A stretch of DNA of 64,000 bases from Streptococcus mitis (GTDB taxonomy: Bacteria; Bacillota; Bacilli; Lactobacillales; Streptococcaceae). The notes under the pieces were generated by a model. That model did no database searches. It was not told the origin of the DNA and saw only the letters and a program-made list of their open reading frames with translations. The position numbers and the translations under genes were made by a program. Where the stretch lies: NCBI RefSeq assembly GCF_000722765.2, contig NZ_CP028415.1, forward strand, positions 1,184,501 through 1,248,500, read 5' to 3'. How positions within the stretch are numbered: the stretch's first letter is position 1; every line of letters starts with the position of its first letter. Shown here in pieces: positions 17,202-23,398 of the stretch.

Positions 17202-18284
17202 ATGGAAAATACAATAGAATTAAAAGAAATTATAGAAAATATAAAAAAAGAAATCCCTGTTTTAGATTCTTCTAGTGATTATTGGCTAGTGCGTGCTAAC
17301 TCTGGAGAATATTATACGGATTTTAATCTAAATGGCTATATAGGTATTGGATGGAATGAGATTACCCTTGAAGATATTAGACGAGCAGATAATAACTCCA
17401 ATATATTAAAAGAAATTTTAAAAGAAAAACTAACATTTCAAGATGACTTAGAACCATCTGAAAACAAATATGGTATCACTGCAGGCCAACTGCTTCGCTT
17501 TGTAAATAACATTAAGAAAAACGATATAGTTGTTGTCCCATCTGAAGGATCTGAACGATTTTTAGTTGGTAAAGTTACTGGACCACTTTACGAACTCGAT
17601 CAATATGAGCTTGAACAATACAAAAGTGAAGAGTTGACGCATAGTCGATCTGACTTTGCAAAAAGGTGGAAAGTACATTGGTTAGGATGGTTTAATCGTT
17701 CCGATGCAGACAGCGCATTGTATAAAATGATTTATTCTCATGCAACACTATCAAATATAAATGATTATAAACCGTTCATTAACCGCGCACTTTTCCCTTG
17801 CTATATTGAAGACGAAAAACTATATATTAGCTACCATGTAACAGAAGAAAAAGATATTCAAGGGGTTTATTTGGGTCAATTTGTTTATCAATATTCTCTA
17901 TTAACAAGGTTGCTTTTCCCTGAAACACGAGTAGATTCAAAAATAAATGTACAGTCCGAGGGTATTATAGAACTTATTACGCATACTGTAAACTATGGAC
18001 TTATAATTTCAATGATACTTGGTGGAGCAATTGTTCTGACAAGTGGGGGGAAACTAAAGGTTATGGGATTAGAACTTGAAGTCCCAGGATTAATAAATAC
18101 GTATCAAGACTATCAAAAAAACAAACTCGACCGGATTAAGCAAGCAAAAGAACTAGCTGATGAACTCGGTGTACCAATATCTGAATTAGGAATTCGTATT
18201 CCGAGAAAACTAACAGCTGCTATAGAAAACAAAACAGTTGTACAACAGGCTACTAGTAATCCACCAGGTAAGTTTGAGGAATAA
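17202..18284 (+). CDS. PUA/EVE-like domain protein with C-terminal membrane helix; candidate phage-defence gene
   Basis: The 360-residue protein begins (residues 26-165) with a pattern known from the N-terminal domain of Mrr-type restriction enzymes and other defence proteins: YWLVRANSGEYYTDF, GYIGIGWNEI, GITAGQLLRFVNNI, DIVVVPS, FLVGKVTGPLY and WKVHWLGWF. That domain is PUA/EVE-like and is thought to recognise modified or foreign nucleic acid. No PD-(D/E)xK nuclease follows. Instead there is a second domain (about 185-250), a hydrophobic helix (about 264-282, YGLIISMILGGAIVL) and a helical tail. Start ATG 17202 has GAGGTAG and lies 13 bp after the repressor. The sensor-plus-membrane design and the prophage immunity position suggest an abortive-infection role, which is inference. 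Confidence 0.6.
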   Translation: MENTIELKEIIENIKKEIPVLDSSSDYWLVRANSGEYYTDFNLNGYIGIGWNEITLEDIRRADNNSNILKEILKEKLTFQDDLEPSENKYGITAGQLLRFVNNIKKNDIVVVPSEGSERFLVGKVTGPLYELDQYELEQYKSEELTHSRSDFAKRWKVHWLGWFNRSDADSALYKMIYSHATLSNINDYKPFINRALFPCYIEDEKLYISYHVTEEKDIQGVYLGQFVYQYSLLTRLLFPETRVDSKINVQSEGIIELITHTVNYGLIISMILGGAIVLTSGGKLKVMGLELEVPGLINTYQDYQKNKLDRIKQAKELADELGVPISELGIRIPRKLTAAIENKTVVQQATSNPPGKFEE

Positions 18285-18288
18285 AAAA

Positions 18289-18308
18289 AGTCTAACATCA
18301 GTTAGACT
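18289..18308 (-). terminator. Terminator of the 57-residue membrane ORF
   Basis: AGTCTAAC and GTTAGACT arms with a 4-base loop. On the minus strand it is followed by seven T residues. The hairpin overlaps the stop codon of the small ORF and lies 5 bp past the convergent gene. Confidence 0.75.
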
Positions 18309-18471
18309 CGAAAGAAATAATTTTTTTTAATAAAAATGTGACAAGTGTAGTTATCGCTATTGAAAGATAGCTATTTGTGATGTAAATCGTAGTTATTGAG
18401 AAAAAAATCTTGAAAATTAAGAGAAATATAAATGTCGATACAATAAAATTTTTTAACTCTTTTTTTAACAT
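18298..18471 (-). CDS. Small hydrophobic membrane protein, 57 residues
   Basis: The peptide starts MLKKELKNFIVSTFIFLLI and contains two hydrophobic stretches (about residues 9-25 and 33-48) with a basic end. A strong GAGGAG site stands 9 bases before the ATG, an extended -10 (TGTTATAAT) lies about 30 bases upstream, and a clean terminator ends the unit, so this is a complete transcription unit. It could be a holin-like or type I toxin-like peptide or a superinfection-exclusion factor. I do not recognise it. The palindrome at 18523-18549 sits at its -35 position. Confidence 0.55.
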   Translation of the reverse strand: MLKKELKNFIVSTFIFLLIFKIFFSITTIYITNSYLSIAITTLVTFLLKKIISFESN

Positions 18472-18522
18472 ATTTTTTTCTCCTCTCTCTTTTTAAATAA
18501 TTATAACATAAACAAGTAAAAA

Positions 18523-18549
18523 CAACTGTTTCCAAAATGGAAATAGTTG
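18523..18549. repeat. 27-bp palindrome, copy 1
   Basis: Arms CAACT and AGTTG with an inner TTTCC/GGAAA. Its reverse complement matches the palindrome at 19304-19330 at 25 of 27 positions. It lies upstream of the 57-residue ORF at the -35 region, so it is a candidate operator. Confidence 0.65.
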
Positions 18550-18579
18550 ACAATAATAAAAATAAATTTAACAAAAAAC

Positions 18580-18608
18580 TTGACAAAAAGTTAAAAAAGC
18601 AGTACACT
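18580..18608 (+). promoter_or_regulatory. Promoter of the repeat RNA/toxin unit
   Basis: TTGACA (18580-18585), 17-bp spacer, TACACT (18603-18608). The predicted start, about 18615, is only a few bases before the first repeat at 18619. Confidence 0.6.
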
Positions 18609-18614
18609 GATAAT

Positions 18615-18720
18615 GTCAAAAGCCTTGTTCGTCAAGGATACGATATTTACTTATAAAGCCTTGTTCGTCAAGGACAAAACGGTCTGGTGTACTTCTAATA
18701 GGTACACCTTATTTTATTAT
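18615..18720 (+). ncRNA. Candidate type III antitoxin RNA (two pseudoknot-forming repeats plus terminator)
   Basis: The 20-nt motif AAAGCCTTGTTCGTCAAGGA occurs at 18619-18638 and 18655-18674, a period of exactly 36 nt. In each copy CCTTG pairs with CAAGG around the loop TTCGT. The loop bases TCGT can pair with downstream ACGA (18640-18643) in copy 1 and ACGG (18679-18682, one wobble) in copy 2, giving an H-type pseudoknot as in ToxI RNAs. A promoter precedes and a hairpin with a T-rich tail (18686-18720) follows, then the toxin gene. Only about 1.6 repeats are present, fewer than most known systems, and the short linker in copy 1 may strain the pseudoknot. The motifs could instead be DNA operators. 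Confidence 0.5.
18686..18720 (+). terminator. Leaky terminator between repeats and toxin gene
   Basis: GGTGTAC (18686-18692) and GTACACC (18702-18708) with a 9-nt loop, followed by TTATTTTATTAT. The toxin ribosome site GGAG comes directly after, the arrangement used in type III systems to keep antitoxin RNA in excess. Confidence 0.6.
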
Positions 18721-18732
18721 CTGGAGCATTAT

Positions 18733-19167
18733 ATGAAATTTCAACAAGGCGAAGTTTATCTAATCAACTTCCCACAAAAAGGTGGGAATGAATTTTACGG
18801 AAAACACTACGCTATCATCTTAACACCTCCTGACAAAGCTGATGGGACACTCCTAGTAGCACCTTTAACTGGTAAAAAATCAGGAAAGAAATATCGTGGT
18901 GGTATCACGATTGAAAATAGTAAATATCAAAACACTCCTTCCAAGCCAAAAGCTTATGCTTATATCCGAAAAATCCAAGAAATAGACAAACGGAAAATCG
19001 TCTATAAAACAAAGAAAAAGACTGATAGCGATGGACAAGTAATGATAGATTCAGAGGGAAAAGAGTTATATGATAAAGTTTATAGACCAGCTTACAAGCT
19101 AGATACAAACGACCATAAAAAACTACTAGACAAGATAAAAGAAGTTCTTGGACTAGATTTATATTAA
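18733..19167 (+). CDS. PemK/MazF-fold toxin (endoribonuclease family), possibly ToxN/CptN-type
   Basis: The 144-residue protein begins MKFQQGEVYLINFPQKGGNE, then HYAIILTPP and LLVAPLTGKK. These are the beta-barrel signatures of the PemK/MazF/ToxN fold, whose members cut RNA. No antitoxin protein gene lies next to it: upstream are only a promoter, two RNA-like repeats and a terminator, and downstream a small RNA candidate. That favours an RNA antitoxin (type III), though an orphan MazF is possible. ATG 18733 is chosen for its GGAG site six bases upstream. In-frame extension upstream runs through the repeats and terminator. Such systems can abort phage infection. A Lys-rich insert (residues about 95-115) is unusual for short MazF proteins. 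Confidence 0.7.
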   Translation: MKFQQGEVYLINFPQKGGNEFYGKHYAIILTPPDKADGTLLVAPLTGKKSGKKYRGGITIENSKYQNTPSKPKAYAYIRKIQEIDKRKIVYKTKKKTDSDGQVMIDSEGKELYDKVYRPAYKLDTNDHKKLLDKIKEVLGLDLY

Positions 19168-19175
19168 ATAAAAAA

Positions 19176-19204
19176 TTGACTTTTTTTAAAATTAGGGTTA
19201 GAAT
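19176..19204 (+). promoter_or_regulatory. Promoter of the candidate small RNA
   Basis: TTGACT (19176-19181), 17-bp spacer, TAGAAT (19199-19204), beginning 8 bases after the toxin stop codon. Confidence 0.6.
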
Positions 19205-19210
19205 TAAATC

Positions 19211-19298
19211 ATAAAGTCGCTTGACGACAAAATAGATGATACTGTCCCAAGAGGACATCTCTAGCCCTACTCTTATGAGGTGGGCTTTTAATTTTTTA
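19211..19298 (+). ncRNA. Candidate small RNA of about 85 nt
   Basis: Between its own promoter and a terminator (AGCCC/GGGCT stem at 19263-19286, then a T-rich run) lie two short hairpins: GTCG/CGAC at 19216-19228 and GTCC/GGAC at 19244-19256. No ORF of note is present. A free-standing structured RNA immediately after a toxin gene could be a regulator of the toxin or of element genes. The target is unknown and the unit could also be an attenuator. Confidence 0.45.
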
Positions 19299-19303
19299 TT
19301 TAA

Positions 19304-19330
19304 CAACTATTCCCATTTTGGAAATAGTTG
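19304..19330. repeat. 27-bp palindrome, copy 2
   Basis: Arms CAACTATT and AATAGTTG. It matches the reverse complement of the palindrome at 18523-18549 with two differences. It stands about 65 bp before the three-span membrane protein gene, so both copies precede small membrane protein genes in the same relative orientation. Confidence 0.65.
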
Positions 19331-19395
19331 CGTAAAACGGAAATAAAAAAATGTGCAATAACTGAACCACATTAAAAGCTGGGAGAGGTTTCATT

Positions 19396-19992
19396 ATGAA
19401 TGAAGAACGCAAAGTTTTAGGTATTTTGGCTATTATTTTTGGAGCAATTGCTCTATTTGGGTCTTGGATGCCTATTATTAACAATCTATCTTTTGTTATT
19501 GCTATCTTAGCGCTTATATTAGGCTTGATAGGTCTAGCTATCAACAGAAAAAGACCAAAAATGTTGGCTATCATTGGTACAGTTTTAGCAGTTGTGTCAA
19601 TGGTTATTGTTATCGCTACGCAATTGATGTATGCCCGTGCTTTGAATAACGCTGCTAAAAACGTTGAAGAAACTGTCAGCTCAGTAAGTTCTTCTATCGA
19701 ATCATCACAAAAAGAAGAGGATGCTAAATTTAACTGGACAAAAGAACAGTTTGACGCTCTTCAGATGGGTGACATCACGAATTATGGAGCTGGTGGAACT
19801 AACTACGATGATATTGTTAGTGTTCATGGAGAACCAAATAGTATAAACACTACTACTGTCAATGATCACGAAAGCAGAACAGTTTCATATTCTTCAGCAG
19901 GGACAAAAATCCGAAGCGTTACTTTGACATTTAGCAAACAAGAAAATGGTGCTTATTTATTGACTGCTAAAGTCGGCATCGGATTGGAATAA
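19396..19992 (+). CDS. Membrane protein with three helices and an external C-terminal domain
   Basis: The 198-residue protein has three hydrophobic spans (about residues 7-26, 30-50 and 57-78), then a Ser-rich linker. A C-terminal domain (FDALQMGDITNYGAGGTNYDDIVSVHGEP reads in short pieces as FDALQMGD, GGTNYDDIV and HGEP) resembles SmpA/BLIP-type small folds. Related proteins occur in streptococcal prophages between repressor and integrase, where genes for superinfection exclusion are often found. The start has GGGAGAGG upstream. The element position and the shared palindrome suggest regulation with the 57-residue protein. Function is inferred only. Confidence 0.6.
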   Translation: MNEERKVLGILAIIFGAIALFGSWMPIINNLSFVIAILALILGLIGLAINRKRPKMLAIIGTVLAVVSMVIVIATQLMYARALNNAAKNVEETVSSVSSSIESSQKEEDAKFNWTKEQFDALQMGDITNYGAGGTNYDDIVSVHGEPNSINTTTVNDHESRTVSYSSAGTKIRSVTLTFSKQENGAYLLTAKVGIGLE

Positions 19993-20111
19993 ATTTATTT
20001 TCATGATAGAATTAAGTTACTTAGAGGCAATCCCTCATAATTTTAGACTTTGCACCTTAGCGTGCCAGGGAAAGTAACTTAACGGTTGCTTCCCTTTTTA
20101 AAACCAAAAAA

Positions 20112-20150
20112 AGTCACTTGCTGAAAGTTTGGCGACAGTAGCAAGTGACT
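20112..20150. repeat. Inverted repeat before the integrase
   Basis: Perfect 11-bp arms AGTCACTTGCT (20112-20122) and AGCAAGTGACT (20140-20150). The gap 19993-20284 otherwise shows no ORF. The hairpin may end the membrane-gene transcript or bind integrase/excisionase. Confidence 0.55.
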
Positions 20151-20284
20151 AGACGGAGATTTTCAAAGACAATTTCTACTAGCAGGCAAGCAATTAGAAA
20201 AGGTTTTGAATATCTATATAAAAAACGACCATTAAAAAGGTAGTTTTCTTGTACCCATTTTATCAAGAAATGAGGTGAAAATCA

Positions 20285-21367
20285 ATGGAAATTAGATCTT
20301 ATAAAAAGAAAAACGGAGAAACAGCTTATATGTTTCGTGCGTATATCGGTAAAGTGAACGGATATAGTCAATATGCTACCCGCCATGGTTTTGCTACAAA
20401 AGCTAAAGCAAGAGCAGCACTGCTTCAACTTCAGGATGATATTGAGAGTGGCGAGCAAACTAAGAAAGAAATAACGGTTGAGGAAATTTCTAAAAAATGG
20501 CTTAATGATTATTCTGAGACAGTACAAGAGAGCACTTATATCAAGACCTCTAGGAATTTTAAGAATCACATCTATCCAGCTTTCGGCAATAGGAAAATAG
20601 CTAGTATCACTCCTCTTCAAATGCAAGAGCAGGCCAATGAATGGTCTAGAAAATTAGTCTATGGTCGTAAGTTAAAGGGTTTGATGAATAATGTTTTCAA
20701 ATATGCAATCCGACATGGATACATAGAAATCAATCCAGTTGATAGCGTGATTACCTCAACAAGAAAGAAATCTGATATCAAAAGCGACTTTTACAACAAA
20801 AACGAACTTCAAAAGTTTTTGAAACTTGTTGCTAAAACAAAGGATCTAGATAAGATAACTCTATTTCGCCTTCTAGCCTTCACAGGGGCTCGGAAAGGTG
20901 AGATTTTAGCTCTCGAATGGAGTGACTGAAATGATAATACTCTGGACATAAACAAGGCAATTACAAGAGGTTTTGCAGGCGAAGAGATAGGCAACACCAA
21001 AACGGTCAGCAGCAATCGACTAATCAGTCTAGACAAAAAGACAAAAAGTATTTTGAAAAAATGGAGAAAGCAAAATACAGATACCAAATACATTTTTGAG
21101 AATGAGTTTAAAAAGCCAATTCCAAGTACATTGCCCAGAAAGTGGCTTATCAAAATTGTGGAAGGTAGCGACCTGCGTCCGATTAAAATCCACGGCTTCA
21201 GACATACACATGCCAGCCTTTGTTTTGATGCTGGTATGACTTTGAAGCAAGTCCAACATCGCTTAGGACATTCTGACTTGAAGACGACCATGAACGTTTA
21301 TACACACATAACTAAGCAAGCAAAAGACGACATCGGAGAACGATTTGCGAAGTATATTGATTTTTAA
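20285..21367 (+). pseudogene. int: Phage-type tyrosine integrase interrupted by an in-frame TGA
   Basis: The reading frame spans 360 codons with one stop, TGA at 20927-20929 (codon 215, after LALEWSD). The N-terminal part holds an arm-binding domain and a SAM-like core-binding domain. The catalytic Arg (R203, FTGARKGE) is before the stop, while HGFRHTH (H303, R306), LGHSD (H329) and Tyr339 (MNVYTHIT) come after it. Neither half can be active alone, so the element should be unable to excise unless the stop is read through. Start ATG 20285 follows GAGGTG. The gene lies 140 bp from the ssrA 3' end, as in other tmRNA-targeting elements. A sequencing error is possible. Confidence 0.88.
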
Positions 21368-21386
21368 GGAGGTTCGCCTCCTTTTT
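21366..21386 (+). terminator. Terminator of the integrase gene
   Basis: AAGGAGG and CCTCCTT around a TTCG loop, followed by T residues. It overlaps the integrase stop codon. Confidence 0.8.
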
Positions 21387-21443
21387 GTGACTCCTTTGTT
21401 GTATCCTTTTTTCGCAAAAGAATACCAAGGAATACCAAACTCA

Positions 21444-21464
21444 AAAATAAAAAACGTTGATTTA
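21444..21464. repeat. Right attachment-site copy (attR), within the ssrA terminator
   Basis: Identical over 21 bp to 15793-15813. It supplies one arm and the T tract of the ssrA terminator (hairpin 21451-21474: AAAACGTTG and CAACGTTTT), so integration leaves tmRNA termination intact. Confidence 0.72.
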
Positions 21465-21474
21465 ACAACGTTTT
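21444..21474 (-). terminator. Intrinsic terminator of ssrA
   Basis: On the minus strand AAAACGTTG, 6-nt loop, CAACGTTTT, then TTATTTT, 33 bp after the tmRNA 3' end. Confidence 0.8.
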
Positions 21475-21506
21475 ACCAAGGAATGCAAAAGAATGCAAAG
21501 GAATAA

Positions 21507-21851
21507 TGGAGCCGGTGGGAGTCGAACCCACGTCCAAACACCTGCCAACATATTTGTCTACAACCATAGGTTATGTATTAGTTTAACAGTCACTCGACAC
21601 ATAACTCAAGCCTAGAAACTGCGAGTCTATCAATCTCTTATCAAGCCGCTAGACAAGACTTGATCGTATCTCGTTAATAATAAGACCTGTCATTGAACAC
21701 GAGCAATCCAAATCGGGTCACGCCTGCTGGTTTTTAGGCAGCTAGAGCGTAAGAAGTGTTATTTTTTGCAGTTATATTTAACTGAGCGTTTACGTCGCCA
21801 CACGAGTCGCAAAATATGCCTCATAATGCCTGTCGAATCCGTAACGACCCC
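21507..21851 (-). ncRNA. ssrA: Transfer-messenger RNA (tmRNA)
   Basis: The 345-nt RNA begins GGGGTCGTTACGGATTCGAC and ends with a tRNA-like TTCGACTCCCACCGGCTCCA including encoded CCA. The tag frame (complement 21734-21769) reads AKNNTSYALAA-stop after the resume codon. It rescues stalled ribosomes and tags the unfinished protein for proteolysis. It is the target of the mini element whose integrase lies just downstream. Confidence 0.97.
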
Positions 21852-21912
21852 AAAAGACAGTAAAACCATTATACCTTATCTAACACAAAAATGCAAAAAG
21901 GAAATCAACTAA

Positions 21913-22548
21913 CTACAAAAGATAGTCTTTCAAAACTTTGGTCAAAACCTGATAACCAGTAACACTAAGGTGCAGTCCATCAGTTGTATATTCTTTTTTG
22001 AGTTGACCTGCTTGGTCTGTCAAACTATCAAAAACTGGCACAAATTCTACCTGCATATAGGCAGAAGCAAGCTCTTGATAGGCTTGATTCCATTTCTGAA
22101 TTTTTTCATTCGTGCGGATATAGACTGTCTGCTTGTACTCATCTCCCTCATTGACTGGCAAAATAGAAAGCAATTTTATCTCTGTCAGTGGATAATCGCG
22201 AGCAATGGATTGAATGATAGCTTCAAGATTATTGAGAGCCTCATTCACAGGCACATCTTTTCCGATATCATTTGTCCCAATCAAAAGGACAATTTTATCT
22301 ACTACTCCACCGTAAAGATGCGCATCTAGATTCTCTAGTAACAGCCCTGTCTGATAACCTCGAATGCCTCGATTGACAATCGTCTTTGAAATCCCAAATA
22401 GTTCCTGCAGAGGATAATATTCGACAATGGAATCCCCAATAAAAATAATGTCTGGCTCTACAACAGAAACTTGATTTAAGTGACGATACTTGGTTTGGAT
22501 TTTGCCTTGTTCCTTTAAGAGCCAATTTTCTAATAACTGTACTGCCAC
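21913..22548 (-). CDS. SGNH/GDSL-family hydrolase
   Basis: The 211-residue protein shows all four SGNH blocks: FIGDSIVEYYP (catalytic Ser), NRGIRGYQT (Gly), LIGTNDIG (Asn) and TDGLHLSVTGY (Asp/His pair). It is an esterase, lipase or acyl-hydrolase acting in the cytosol, since no signal peptide is present. It directly follows the HAD phosphatase gene (1-bp gap) on the same strand. Substrate unknown. Confidence 0.85.
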   Translation of the reverse strand: MAVQLLENWLLKEQGKIQTKYRHLNQVSVVEPDIIFIGDSIVEYYPLQELFGISKTIVNRGIRGYQTGLLLENLDAHLYGGVVDKIVLLIGTNDIGKDVPVNEALNNLEAIIQSIARDYPLTEIKLLSILPVNEGDEYKQTVYIRTNEKIQKWNQAYQELASAYMQVEFVPVFDSLTDQAGQLKKEYTTDGLHLSVTGYQVLTKVLKDYLL

Positions 22549-22549
22549 T

Positions 22550-23377
22550 TCATTCTCCTTTTTCTAACCAGTTTTCCAAGACTTGATAAACTCCTCCTTG
22601 GCTGTTGGCTGGCGCTAGAGCAGTCGCCACAGCTTTGGCTTTATCATCAGCATTTTCCATCGCATAGGCAATTCCAGCCATTTCAAGCATTTCAACATCA
22701 TTTTCACTGTCACCAAAAGCCATAATTTGTTGAGGATTCAAGTCCCAGCGCTTGAGTAATTCTTCCAAGCCCCATGCTTTATGAATTTCAGCTTGGAGGA
22801 TATCAATGCAACCATAGCCACTGGATACAGCTCGAACACGGCCATCAAAGAGGTCATTGATTTCTTCCAAGACCGAATTCAAACGTTCCTCACCAACAAC
22901 CATACTCATCTTGAGCACACCACCAAAGAGGTCAGAGGTTAATTCGTCCACAAATTGCATCCGTTGGTAGAATTTTTCAATCATTTCTGGAGTCATAAAA
23001 CTTTCAAGGTCTGTAAAAATCGTACCTTCTTTGACGAAACCACCCTTCATAGCCGTCACAACAAACTGATCCTGACACGCTCGACCCTTGAAATGAGCCA
23101 AAGCCTTATCGACAATGGCATCATCCCAAGTCTGTGCTTGAATCAATTCATTGTTTTCAAAAATACGAGCACCGTTTGCAACAACCAGAACCACTCGATC
23201 AACCAAGTGCTCCAGTAGTTGCCTCATGCGGTGAATTTCATTCCCAGTCGCGATGACAAAACGAATACCCCTTTGATCCAACTGATCTAAAATCTTTTCC
23301 AAGCGTGGAAGATCAAGCTGGCCTCTAGCATCCAGCAAGGTCCCATCCATATCTGTCGCAATTATTTTAATCGTCAT
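22550..23377 (-). CDS. Cof-type HAD-superfamily phosphatase
   Basis: The 275-residue protein has HAD motif I ATDMDGTLLD, the Cof-type C2 cap domain and motif IV AFGDSENDVEMLEMAG. These enzymes dephosphorylate sugar phosphates, FMN or similar small molecules. It lies between the CapA-like gene (about 20 bp) and the SGNH hydrolase (1 bp), probably one transcript. Substrate cannot be read from sequence. Confidence 0.88.
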   Translation of the reverse strand: MTIKIIATDMDGTLLDARGQLDLPRLEKILDQLDQRGIRFVIATGNEIHRMRQLLEHLVDRVVLVVANGARIFENNELIQAQTWDDAIVDKALAHFKGRACQDQFVVTAMKGGFVKEGTIFTDLESFMTPEMIEKFYQRMQFVDELTSDLFGGVLKMSMVVGEERLNSVLEEINDLFDGRVRAVSSGYGCIDILQAEIHKAWGLEELLKRWDLNPQQIMAFGDSENDVEMLEMAGIAYAMENADDKAKAVATALAPANSQGGVYQVLENWLEKGE

Positions 23378-23398
23378 TTACTTCCCTCTGGATTCAAG

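Larger units (their letters stand above)
21409..21504. repeat. Short direct repeats flanking attR, candidate integrase arm sites
   Basis: AAAGAATACC and AAGGAATACC on the left of the core, and AAAAGAATGC and AAAGGAATAA on the right, form near-repeats around the 21-bp core. Arm-type integrase sites often look like this. There is no direct proof. Confidence 0.35.

Noticed and set aside
18371..18619. 82-codon minus-strand frame across the toxin promoter
   Set aside because: It runs through a promoter, a palindrome and the antitoxin-like repeat with no ribosome site. The 57-codon ORF at 18298-18471 in another frame has a proper site and terminator.
18613..18732. Upstream extension of the toxin frame
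   Set aside because: It would translate the repeats and the terminator hairpin. ATG 18733 has GGAG at the right distance.
15793..21464. Full prophage
   Set aside because: Only repressor, cargo and a broken integrase are present. No replication, packaging, structural or lysis genes are seen.
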